The position numbers and the translations under genes were made by a program. A stretch of DNA of 64,000 nucleotides from assembly GCF_001457475.1 (NCBI RefSeq), contig NZ_LN831029.1, forward strand, positions 5,642,001-5,706,000, given 5' to 3'. The notes beneath the pieces are model-generated. The model saw only the letters and a program-made list of their open reading frames with translations, searched no databases and was not told the DNA's origin. The stretch comes from Achromobacter xylosoxidans. Lineage in GTDB: Bacteria > Pseudomonadota > Gammaproteobacteria > Burkholderiales > Burkholderiaceae_B. This document shows positions 35,577-43,014 of this stretch, in pieces; position 1 is the stretch's first letter; each line of letters starts with the position of its first letter.

Positions 35577-35942
35577 TCAGCCGGCGTGCTCGACCTGCCT
35601 GGCCTGTTCGGCCTTGGCCAATTGCTGCAGGACCAACGATACCTTTTCCGCGACCTTGAGCTTGTCGGCCGCGGACATGGCGTCGTATTCCGCCTTGGAA
35701 ATGCCGAGCGATGCCAGCGCGGCGTAGAACATCTTTTCCTGCAGCGACATGGAAGCGTAGTCCATGAACTCGCGCTCGGCGGCCGACGCGACCGGCGCCG
35801 CTCCCTTGACGCCACCGGCCAGGGCCGAAGCGCCGCGTTGCTGCGCGTCGGTGAACGCCGCGCGGAACGCATCGCCGCTGGCGGCATCAGACGTACGGAA
35901 GCCGGCCCGGTTGGCGGCGTTACTGGCATTCACGGCGATCAT
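35577..35942 (-). CDS. Hypothetical small helical protein
   Basis: A 121-residue protein without signal peptide or membrane span. The first 50 residues are Ala/Ser/Asn-rich and probably disordered; the second half is helical (EREFMDYASMSLQEKMFYAALASLGISKAEYDAM, then AEKVSLVLQQLAKAEQ). The layout, a flexible N-terminus and compact C-terminal helices, resembles secreted substrates or chaperone-bound proteins, but no family is recognised. It is convergent with the YafY gene. Confidence 0.6.
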   Translation of the reverse strand: MIAVNASNAANRAGFRTSDAASGDAFRAAFTDAQQRGASALAGGVKGAAPVASAAEREFMDYASMSLQEKMFYAALASLGISKAEYDAMSAADKLKVAEKVSLVLQQLAKAEQARQVEHAG

Positions 35943-36118
35943 GGGGAAACCTTTATGCGGGTCATCTCGATGGTCCGCAAGTTACCCCGTCCAACGGCCG
36001 GCCGAAGCGCCGGACTGAGGGCCGATCCGGTTGCTTATCCGTAGATTGCGGCCCGTGCGCGCCGGCTGCCGTTCGAGTATCTTGTGACTCCCACGCACAT
36101 ACCGGAGCGCGCGCCGCC

Positions 36119-36562
36119 ATGAGTCTCGACCCGAACCCCACTTCCCTCCCTTCCGCCTCCGTCGCCCCGCCCGCCGACGTGTTCCTGCAATTCCTGGTGA
36201 ACCTGGTGAACAACGGCGGCCAGCTCAAGAGCATCGGCGTCACGTTGCAGATGGGCGGCATGCTGGTGTCGGGTTCGATCGTGTCGGGCGCGGAGTATTT
36301 CGACCGCTTCGCCGAAACCTTCTCCGACTCGCTCTCCGACATGGACACACAGGCGCGCCAATCGGTGCGCACGTCGCTGGCGGAACTGGGCGACGTGTTC
36401 CGCCTGCCGCAGCCGGCCGAGCCCCTGCCCAACTACATCCACCTGGTGGATGCGCTGTTCTTCACCGCCGACGGCACGCCGATCGCCGGCCAGCCCACGC
36501 TCTGGCGTGGCCGCAGCAGCGCGGTGGACGGTTTCATCCTGGGCCGCCTGCAGTCCGAATAA
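36119..36562 (+). CDS. GvpU-like gas vesicle accessory protein, orphan
   Basis: A 147-residue protein. The core, FLQFLVNLVNNGGQLKSIGVTLQMGG followed by MLVSGSIVSGAEYFDRFAETF, resembles GvpU, a gas-vesicle accessory protein (known from Bacillus megaterium) with a beta strand pair and SAxEYF motif. No other gas vesicle gene is in the window, so a gas vesicle role is unlikely and the name is by similarity only. It is flanked by unrelated genes and faces none of them as an operon. Confidence 0.6.
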   Translation: MSLDPNPTSLPSASVAPPADVFLQFLVNLVNNGGQLKSIGVTLQMGGMLVSGSIVSGAEYFDRFAETFSDSLSDMDTQARQSVRTSLAELGDVFRLPQPAEPLPNYIHLVDALFFTADGTPIAGQPTLWRGRSSAVDGFILGRLQSE

Positions 36563-36622
36563 GCCGTGCCAACCGGGGCCGGCGTGGGCCGAAGACGCCG
36601 CCGCGCCCCGCCGGGCTGCCGG

Positions 36623-37420
36623 TCAGCGCTCGGTCCAGCTGGGCCGGGCGGTGCAGGCATGGAAGCTTCGCCAGGCATCGCCGTCGGCCTGCAACCAGAC
36701 GTCCAGGCATTGCGCGCTGATCGGCGCCGACAGGACCGTGCCGCGGAACAGCAGGCCGGGCCGCGGCCGCAGCCAGACGAAATCGTGCATGTCTTCGATG
36801 TCGTCGATCGTCACCTGCAGCTTGGCGGCCGTCGCGCATTCCATGAGGGAGTCGAAGCGGCGCTGCAGCGCGCGGTCGGCGCCAAGGCCGCGAGGAATGC
36901 GCAGTGTCAGGCCGGTCACGCGCATGACACCGCTGGCCACCGGCTTGCCGCCGCAACTGGCCGGCAGCAGCCGCGCGCGCAGGCTGGCGCGGAATTCGGT
37001 GTGGCAGGCCAGCACGTGCGCCTGCGGCAGCAGACGCCGGAACAGCGGCACGCTGAAGGTCAGGCGCCGGGTGGCCAGTTGCAGCGGCGTGTTGCCGGCC
37101 GCCGGGCCAAGGCAGAGATGATCGCGCGACACGCTGATATCGAGATCGGCGCACAGCCGCCGCGCCACGTCGGTGCCGTCCGGCACGGTCAACGCGTGTT
37201 CGAAGGACAGGTCGAGCGGGGCGGGCAGCCTGGCCGCGAAGGCCACCGCGGCCCGCAGGCGGGCCCGCTGCGCCATGAGGCCCGGGCTGCCGCTGCGCAA
37301 CGGCGTGATGCTGTCCGCGACCGCGTATTCATGCACCTGGCCCTGCGCCGTGAACACGGGCTGGAACCGCAGGAACAGGGATTCCTCGCGTGGCGGCCAA
37401 CGGCGAGCGGCATCACGCAT
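36623..37420 (-). CDS. Degenerate EAL-like domain protein
   Basis: A 265-residue protein resembling an EAL phosphodiesterase domain with lost catalytic residues. FLRFQPVFTAQGQVHEYAVADSI aligns with the opening YQPI and E-A-L strands, but the EAL Glu is absent (AVADS). KLQVTIDDIEDMHDFVWL corresponds to the late VAEGVETxEQ motif with Asp replacing Glu, followed by GLLFRGTVLSAPI. A non-catalytic c-di-GMP sensor or protein-interaction role is likely. It is divergent from the RcsB-like regulator. Confidence 0.5.
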   Translation of the reverse strand: MRDAARRWPPREESLFLRFQPVFTAQGQVHEYAVADSITPLRSGSPGLMAQRARLRAAVAFAARLPAPLDLSFEHALTVPDGTDVARRLCADLDISVSRDHLCLGPAAGNTPLQLATRRLTFSVPLFRRLLPQAHVLACHTEFRASLRARLLPASCGGKPVASGVMRVTGLTLRIPRGLGADRALQRRFDSLMECATAAKLQVTIDDIEDMHDFVWLRPRPGLLFRGTVLSAPISAQCLDVWLQADGDAWRSFHACTARPSWTER

Positions 37421-37843
37421 GGCGCGGCCTGGCCGCAGATGCCGGCCAGGAACGGCGCGCGGGGGGAAACATCATGGAACCTCGTGTGAGCGCGGTGGCG
37501 CCGGGATTCCGGCCGCGGCGCGGCGGGCGGAAGACAGAATCTGGTACGAGGACGATGTTGCCAAAGGCACAGCGGCGATTGAACAAGAAAATTCTCAATC
37601 GCGGCGCGCGCACACCGCGGGAGCGGCGGGGCCACCGCTGGCCCCGGCGATCGCCTCACGCCCGAGCGAACGGATCAAGCGACAATGACTGTCCCCAATT
37701 TTTGAGATTCTTCTTATGGTCCGAATCCGCAAACGTCGATACGATTCCGTCTTACGCCCTGGCTTCGAAACATTTTGGTTCAAGTCCGGATCCTGGTGCA
37801 GAATAATCCGTATGCCGTCCCGGCCAACCTGACTGCGCCTCGC
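37421..37843. other. 423-bp divergent regulatory region
   Basis: No gene was recognised between the EAL-like gene and the RcsB-like gene. It holds an 8-12-8 inverted repeat with an RcsAB-box-like core at 37575-37602 and an AT-rich stretch at about 37698-37720 that may include a promoter. An upstream in-frame ATG of the regulator at 37775 lies here. Confidence 0.5.
37575..37602. promoter_or_regulatory. Inverted repeat enclosing RcsAB-box-like sequence
   Basis: GCGATTGA (37575-37582) and TCAATCGC (37595-37602) are perfect inverted copies around 12 bp. The interior with one flank, CAAGAAAATTCTCA (37584-37597), matches 10 of 14 positions of the enterobacterial RcsAB box TAAGAATATTCCTA. It lies 242 bp upstream of the RcsB-like start codon. 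Confidence 0.45.
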
Positions 37844-38494
37844 ATGCAAAGACTCCGCATCGTCATCGCCGATGACCATCCGCTCGTGCTGATGGGCATG
37901 ACCGACCTGCTGAACAAGGACCTGAGCTTCGACGTCGTGGCGACGCTGGCCAGCCCCACCGCGCTGGTGGAGCACATGAAGCGCGATCTGCCGCAAGTCG
38001 TCATCACCGATTATTCGATGCCGGGCGACGAGATCTACGGCGACGGCATCCGCCTGGTCAAGTACCTGATCCGCCACTTTCCCGGCGCCCGCATCGTCGT
38101 GCTGACCATGGTGTCCAATCCCATGATCATTTCGGCGCTGTACGACGCCGGCGTCGAGGCCGTGGTGTTCAAGCGCGACGACCTGGGCGAGATCGTCACC
38201 GCGCTGCACGCGCTGCAGCTGGGCCGCAAATACTATCCTCCCGGTTTCCAGCGCGAGGGTTCGCTGGCCGCGCGCCACAAGTTCATCGGCGAGCGCATCA
38301 ACAGCCTGTCGCCCAAGGAATTCGAGGTGCTGCGGCATTTCATCCGCGGCGAATCGATGATGCAGGTGGCCGACAGCCTCAAGCGCAGCGTCAAGACCGT
38401 CAGCGGCCAGAAGATCTCCGCCATGCGCAAGCTGAACGTGCAGACCGACCAGGAACTGGTCGCCTTCTGTGTCGAAAGCGGCATGTTCCAATAA
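37844..38494 (+). CDS. RcsB-like orphan response regulator
   Basis: A 216-residue response regulator, the exact length of E. coli RcsB. The receiver domain has the acidic pair D10-D11, phosphoacceptor Asp56 in VVITDYSMPGD, YGDGIRLVKYLIRHFP, and VVLTM with Lys in VVFKRDD. A LuxR-type HTH follows (LSPKEFEVLRHFIRGESMMQVADSLKRSVKTVSGQK, quoted in part). GDxxYGDGI is typical of RcsB. No histidine kinase or RcsD is near. The start at 37844 is preferred over 37775 because it matches the family N-terminus. Confidence 0.87.
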   Translation: MQRLRIVIADDHPLVLMGMTDLLNKDLSFDVVATLASPTALVEHMKRDLPQVVITDYSMPGDEIYGDGIRLVKYLIRHFPGARIVVLTMVSNPMIISALYDAGVEAVVFKRDDLGEIVTALHALQLGRKYYPPGFQREGSLAARHKFIGERINSLSPKEFEVLRHFIRGESMMQVADSLKRSVKTVSGQKISAMRKLNVQTDQELVAFCVESGMFQ

Positions 38495-38519
38495 GGGTTC
38501 GAACAACCCGATTGAGTAG

Positions 38520-39221
38520 ATGGGCATGACGCAGCAATCCATGGACGTCGTCAGCGGCCTGGCGGTGGACCGCCAGGCCATGCAGGCGATGATCGACCAG
38601 GCGCAGGATAGGCCGCTGGCCTTCGAGGATTGCGATTTCGAGCAAGCCGACTTTTCCCGGCTGGACCTGCGCGGCGCCCGCTTCACCGCCTGCGCCATCG
38701 CCGGCGCCTCGTTCCAGGGCGCCACGCTGGCCGACACCGTCTGGCGGCGCTGCCGTGGCGGGCACGCCGTCTTCGCCTCGGCCGATGCCAGCGACGCGAT
38801 CTTCGAGCATTGCGACCTGAACAACGCCAGCTGGCGCCGCGCGCGGCTGGCGGCGGCCCGCTACACCGGCTGCAAACTCACGGGCGCCGACTTCGACGGC
38901 ATCGCCTGCCTGGGCTGGACGCTGGAGGACTGCCTGCTGGTGGGCGCGCTGGTGCGCGGCATCTCGTTTCGCAAGAGCGAATTGCGGCAGCTGGACTTTT
39001 CCGATGCCGACCTGAGCGGCAGCGACCTGCGCGATACGGTGTTCCACGGCGGCAGCCTGCGCCATGCCACCCTCAAGAACGTGCGCTTCGAGGGCGCCGA
39101 CCTGCGCGAGGCCGACCTGGGCGGCATCGACCTGTCAGCGGCCGCCAGGCTGGCCGGGGCGGTGATCTCCAAGACCCAGGCGGCGGCGCTGCTGGCGGAA
39201 CTGCGCATCACCGTCATCTGA
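38520..39221 (+). CDS. Pentapeptide-repeat protein, Qnr-like
   Basis: A 233-residue right-handed beta-helix made of A(D/N)LXX repeats, for example FEQADFSRLDLRGARF and LDFSDADLSGSDLRDTVF, with two interruptions. It ends in SKTQAAALLAELRITVI, which resembles the C-terminal dimerisation helix of Qnr proteins (YQASLLMERLGIAVIG). Qnr proteins mimic DNA and protect gyrase from quinolones; whether this one does so is untested. The second ATG at 38526 is an alternative start. It follows the RcsB-like gene by 25 bp and may be cotranscribed. Confidence 0.78.
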   Translation: MGMTQQSMDVVSGLAVDRQAMQAMIDQAQDRPLAFEDCDFEQADFSRLDLRGARFTACAIAGASFQGATLADTVWRRCRGGHAVFASADASDAIFEHCDLNNASWRRARLAAARYTGCKLTGADFDGIACLGWTLEDCLLVGALVRGISFRKSELRQLDFSDADLSGSDLRDTVFHGGSLRHATLKNVRFEGADLREADLGGIDLSAAARLAGAVISKTQAAALLAELRITVI

Positions 39222-39357
39222 CGCCGGCTCCCTGCGCATGCGCCAGGCGGGGGCTGGCCGCCGACAGGCCAGCCACCGGCCAAGCCACCGGGCCGGCTGC
39301 CCATGCGCACCGACGAGGACATGGCGGCGGACTTCCGCGTCTGAGCGCGCCCCTGCG

Positions 39358-41601
39358 TCAGGCGCCGGACAGGCCCATGGCCGGATCGCTTACCGTGTGC
39401 GCGCCGGTCTCGACGCGACCGGCGAAGCGGCGATAGAACGCCGGGTCGCTGGAGCAGGTGACGGCAAAGTCGTACCACTGGCCGCTGGCCGCCAGCGTCC
39501 AGTGGCGGGAGGCCTTGCCGCCGCCCGCCACCTCCAGCGCCACCGGCGCGTCCTGGCGATAAGCCTGCGGCGTGACGGTGAAGGTGCAGGCCTGGGCGCC
39601 GGTGTTGAGGAACTCGGCATAGACCTCGCCATTGGCGATGTCGTAACAGACCCTGATCTCGGGCAGCGAGCCGCTGTCGGCGATGCGGTTGGTGTCGCCC
39701 TTGAAGTGGCGGTGATAGCCATTGGGGCCCAACACCCACAGGTCGTACATGCCCAGGTTGTCCTGCAGCGCGTTCCAGGTGTCGGACAGCGTCTTGCCGG
39801 CCTCGACCATGTAGCGGCGCGGCAGCCGGTCCAGGTGATAGCGGTCGTAGACGTGGAACACCGCGCCCTGCGTGCCGCCGTTGGCGAACAGCAGTTCCAC
39901 CGTGCCGGCCGCGGCGCAGCGCGCGCTGGTGTGCAGTTCGTACGGCAGGGCCCGCGACGGGCGCGTGCCGCTGGCCTGCAACGGCAGCTGCATGTCGGTG
40001 GGCAGCGGCATCTGCGGCAGGGCTTCCTGCGCGGTGCGCAACTGATCGGCCGCGGCGCGCGTGGCGCGCCCGGCCAGCGTGGGCAGCGCCTCGGTGTTGG
40101 GCGTCTTGAAGTTGAAGGCGCTGGTCAGGTCGCCGCAGACCGCGCGGCGGAACGGGCTGATGTTGGGCTCGGCCACGCCGAAGCGCGCTTCCAGGAAACG
40201 CAGCACCGAGGTGTGGTCGAACACCTGCGAGTTGACCCAGCCGCCGCGGCTCCACGGCGAGATCACGTACATCGGCACGCGCGGGCCGGGCCCATAGACG
40301 CGGCCGTCCTTGGCCGCCGGCTGGGTGGTGCTGCCGGCGGGCGAGGCGTGCGTGAAGTACTCGAACGTCATGTCGGCGTCGGCCAGCGTGGTCTTGCCGG
40401 CCAGGCCGCCGCCGGCATCGCGCGACGGCGCGGACGGCGACGGCACGTGGTCGAAGTAGCCGTCGTTCTCGTCGAAGTTCACCAGCAGCACCGTCTTGCT
40501 CCAGACCTCGGGCACGGCGGTCAGCGCGTCCAGCACTTCCTGCAGGAACCAGGCGCCCTGCACCGGACTCGACGGGCCGGGATGTTCGCAGTAGATCGAG
40601 GGCGCGTTCATCCAGCACACTTGCGGCAGCCTGCCTTCGCGGATATCGCGCTTGAAGGCGTCCAGGTAGTTTTCGGGCGCCGTGCCCGGCAGCGTGTTGG
40701 CGATGCCCTTGTAGAGCGGATTGGCGGCGTTGTCGGTGGCGGGGTCGTACGCCTTGTACGGCAGCGCCTGGCCGGTGTTGGCGTAGGGCACGCCGGGCTC
40801 GCCGCCGCTGGAGACCGGATAGCCGGAATTCACGTTGGCCTGGCGGAAGGCGCGGAACGCGCCCAGCATGTTGTCGCCCCATTCATCGGGCATGTTCTGG
40901 TACGAAATCCAGCTGACACCAGCCTGTTCCAGCCGCTCGGCGTAGGTCATCCAGGTGTAGCCGGTGTTGACATTGGCGGGCAGGCCGTCGATCCAGTCCC
41001 ATTCGTTGTTGACGAAAGCGGTGTTGGTGGGCACCGCGCCGTTGGTGCCGGTCAGGTGGAACGCGCGGTTGGCGTCGGTGCCGGTGTGCATGGAACAGTG
41101 ATAGGCGTCGCACAGCGTGAAGGCATTGGCGAGCGCGAACTGGAACGGGACCTCGCGTTCCTTGAAGTAGCCCATCGAGATGTCGTTCTTGTGCGTGGGC
41201 CATTGCGCCATGCGGCCGCCGTCCCAGGCGCGTTGGCTGTCGTCCCAGCTGTGCGGGGTGCCGGCGGCGCGCTGCGCGTTGTGGCTGGTGCCATCGATGT
41301 GGAACGGCGTCAGCACGGCGCCATTGGCGCGCTGCTGCTGCCAGACCTTGCGGCCATTGGCGAGCGGAATCGGAAAGCGGTCGCCGAAGCCGCGCACGCC
41401 CTTGAGCGTGCCGAAGTAATGGTCGAACGAGCGATTCTCCTGCATCAGGATGATCACATGCTCGACATCCTTGATGGTGCCGGTGGCGTTGTTGGCGGGG
41501 ATGGCGAGGGCGCGGCGGATGCTGGGCGGAAAGGCGGCCAGCGCGGCGGCGGCAAAGCCCGCGCCGGCGGCGGTCTGGAGGAAATTGCGGCGGGAGGTCA
41601 T
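39358..41601 (-). CDS. Phosphocholine-specific phospholipase C, Tat-exported
   Basis: A 747-residue enzyme of the bacterial phospholipase C/acid phosphatase (AcpA) superfamily. A twin-arginine signal (TSRRNFLQ) precedes VEHVIILMQENRSFDHYFGTL, the metal and nucleophile region. Further motifs are CWMNAPSIYCEHPG, LLVNFDENDGYFDHVPSP and FDHTSVLRFLEARFG. The C-terminus has two beta domains typical of phosphocholine-specific PLCs (LWVLGPNGYHRHFKGD). It hydrolyses phosphatidylcholine or sphingomyelin outside the cytoplasm. A candidate Pho box lies upstream of the preceding lipoprotein gene. Confidence 0.9.
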   Translation of the reverse strand: MTSRRNFLQTAAGAGFAAAALAAFPPSIRRALAIPANNATGTIKDVEHVIILMQENRSFDHYFGTLKGVRGFGDRFPIPLANGRKVWQQQRANGAVLTPFHIDGTSHNAQRAAGTPHSWDDSQRAWDGGRMAQWPTHKNDISMGYFKEREVPFQFALANAFTLCDAYHCSMHTGTDANRAFHLTGTNGAVPTNTAFVNNEWDWIDGLPANVNTGYTWMTYAERLEQAGVSWISYQNMPDEWGDNMLGAFRAFRQANVNSGYPVSSGGEPGVPYANTGQALPYKAYDPATDNAANPLYKGIANTLPGTAPENYLDAFKRDIREGRLPQVCWMNAPSIYCEHPGPSSPVQGAWFLQEVLDALTAVPEVWSKTVLLVNFDENDGYFDHVPSPSAPSRDAGGGLAGKTTLADADMTFEYFTHASPAGSTTQPAAKDGRVYGPGPRVPMYVISPWSRGGWVNSQVFDHTSVLRFLEARFGVAEPNISPFRRAVCGDLTSAFNFKTPNTEALPTLAGRATRAAADQLRTAQEALPQMPLPTDMQLPLQASGTRPSRALPYELHTSARCAAAGTVELLFANGGTQGAVFHVYDRYHLDRLPRRYMVEAGKTLSDTWNALQDNLGMYDLWVLGPNGYHRHFKGDTNRIADSGSLPEIRVCYDIANGEVYAEFLNTGAQACTFTVTPQAYRQDAPVALEVAGGGKASRHWTLAASGQWYDFAVTCSSDPAFYRRFAGRVETGAHTVSDPAMGLSGA

Positions 41602-41640
41602 CGTTGTACTCGGAATCGTTGGGGTCGGCGCAACCGCCGC

Positions 41641-41799
41641 TTACGGCGCGCAACGCAACTGCGGCGCGGGCTTGGGTTGTTCGGTGGCCGGCGGCGGCGC
41701 GGGATCATCCGAGGAATCGTCGTCGCCGCCACAGGCGACGAGCGTGGCGGCGGCGAGCAGGACCGCGGCAAGGGTTCTTGCGAGACTCGTGGAGGGCAT
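41641..41799 (-). CDS. Small lipoprotein upstream of phospholipase C
   Basis: A 52-residue lipoprotein. The signal MPSTSLARTLAAVLLAAATLVAC ends in a lipobox (LVAC), followed by an Asp/Ser-rich tether and a Pro-rich tail ending RCAP. It stops 39 bp before the phospholipase start on the same strand, so both are probably one transcript. It might anchor or escort the enzyme; this is a guess from context. An in-frame ATG at 41907 would add an unlikely N-terminus. Confidence 0.6.
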   Translation of the reverse strand: MPSTSLARTLAAVLLAAATLVACGGDDDSSDDPAPPPATEQPKPAPQLRCAP

Positions 41800-41877
41800 G
41801 GGGAGGTTCTTGGAAAAGAGGAGGACCGACCTTGCCGCGAAGCATCGGCAAGACCCCAGCGAGTCTAGGAATGCGAA

Positions 41878-41895
41878 GTGACAGCGCCGTGAAAG
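41878..41895 (-). promoter_or_regulatory. Candidate Pho box
   Basis: On the minus strand CTTTCACGGCGCTGTCAC shows two CTGTCA-like heptamers 11 bp apart, the layout of a PhoB-binding Pho box. TAGACT lies ten bases downstream as a plausible -10. It is about 79 bp before the small lipoprotein gene. Confidence 0.6.
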
Positions 41896-41965
41896 CAGGC
41901 GCGTCAATGCCGGCCGCGGCGCGTGCGCGCGGCCTCAGTGTGTGTCCAGATGCGTCAGCGCGGAA

Positions 41966-42943
41966 TCAACGCGCGCGGCGGCTGAAGCGCTGTTCGACCA
42001 CCACGCCGCCCCATTGCGTGCCTTCGGCTTCCTGCGTCAGCACGAAGCCCGCCGACTCATAGAGATGGCGCGCGGCGTCCAGGCCCTTGAAGGTCCACAG
42101 ATACGTTTCGTCAATATCGAGCGCGTCGACGAAGGCCATGGCGCGCGCCAGCAAGGCCCGCCCCACGCCCATGCCGCGCAGCGACTCGTCGACGATGAAC
42201 CAGCGCAGGTGCGCGCTGCGCGCCGCGAGGTCGCCGTCGATGGCGATGGAGGCCAGCGTGCGGTTGCCGTCGGTGTAGCGCCACAGGTTCCTGCCGGGCG
42301 CGGGCAGGCTTTCGGCGAAGGCCGCCAACCCCGTGGCCACCAGGCGCTCGAACACCACGCCGAAGCCGGCGGCCTGGGCGTAGTAGCGCGCGTGCAGCGC
42401 GGCCACATCGCCGATACAGCCCGACGCGTAGCCTTCCTGGATCTGCGACTCGATCGCGTCGCTGGCCTGCGCGGCGCGGGTGTTGGGGTTCTCGCGCGAC
42501 AAGGCGTCGGCATACAAGGAAAGGTAGCGCACCAGGATTTCCTGGTCGGGCGGCGCCAGTTGCCGCAGCGCACGCGAGACTTGCTCGGTGGCGAACTGGT
42601 CGATGCGGTTGCGCAGGTCCAGGCCGGCGGGCGTGAGCGACAGGCGCGAGGCGCGCGCGTCGCCGCTGTCGCTCTCGCGCGCCACCAGGCCGGCCGCTTC
42701 CAGCTTGGCCACCTGGCGGCTGGTGTTGGATTTGTCCAGCCGCAGCACCAGCGCCAGGTCGCGCGCCTGGATGCCGGGCTGCAGGCCGATCTCGATGATG
42801 GCGTGCACCGCCGAGGGCGCCAGGTCGCTGCCGGCCAGCGACGGCCGCATGAAACCCAGTTCGCGCACCAGCTTGCGCGAGAATTCCCGCAGGTCGCGGA
42901 TGGTCTGTTCCCGGGATCGGGTGGGAAAATCGATAAGATCCAT
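41966..42943 (-). CDS. MarR-type regulator fused to GNAT acetyltransferase
   Basis: A 325-residue two-domain protein. Residues 1-150 are a MarR winged helix (LRLDKSNTSRQVAKLEAAGLV, then SGDARASRLSLTPAG). Residues 165-320 are a GNAT fold with acetyl-CoA loop VDESLRGMGVGRALL and LWTFKGLDAARHLYESAGF. Related fusions act as regulators with acetyltransferase activity of unknown substrate. The start is the ATG at 42943. Two matching palindromes lie in the 71-bp gap to the divergent phosphoesterase gene. Confidence 0.9.
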   Translation of the reverse strand: MDLIDFPTRSREQTIRDLREFSRKLVRELGFMRPSLAGSDLAPSAVHAIIEIGLQPGIQARDLALVLRLDKSNTSRQVAKLEAAGLVARESDSGDARASRLSLTPAGLDLRNRIDQFATEQVSRALRQLAPPDQEILVRYLSLYADALSRENPNTRAAQASDAIESQIQEGYASGCIGDVAALHARYYAQAAGFGVVFERLVATGLAAFAESLPAPGRNLWRYTDGNRTLASIAIDGDLAARSAHLRWFIVDESLRGMGVGRALLARAMAFVDALDIDETYLWTFKGLDAARHLYESAGFVLTQEAEGTQWGGVVVEQRFSRRAR

Positions 42944-42960
42944 GATGACGCGTCCTGAAG

Positions 42961-42995
42961 TTGCGGGTCGCAACCAATTTACTTGCGAATCGCAA
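42961..42995. promoter_or_regulatory. Twin MarR operator
   Basis: TTGCG-GGT-CGCAA (42961-42973) and TTGCG-AAT-CGCAA (42983-42995) are two perfect 5-3-5 palindromes with identical arms, 22 bp apart from start to start (two helical turns). They fill the gap between the MarR-GNAT gene and the phosphoesterase gene. Confidence 0.8.
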
Positions 42996-43014
42996 CCAAA
43001 ACAAGCCCCGGCCC

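Noticed and set aside
37844..38494. BvgA orthologue
   Set aside because: The receiver motifs GDxxYGDGI and the length of 216 residues fit RcsB, not BvgA, and no BvgS-like sensor is near.
39238..41868. An 876-codon plus-strand frame opposite phospholipase C
   Set aside because: Low-complexity Arg/Gly/Ala/Val composition typical of GC-rich antisense frames, with no motif.
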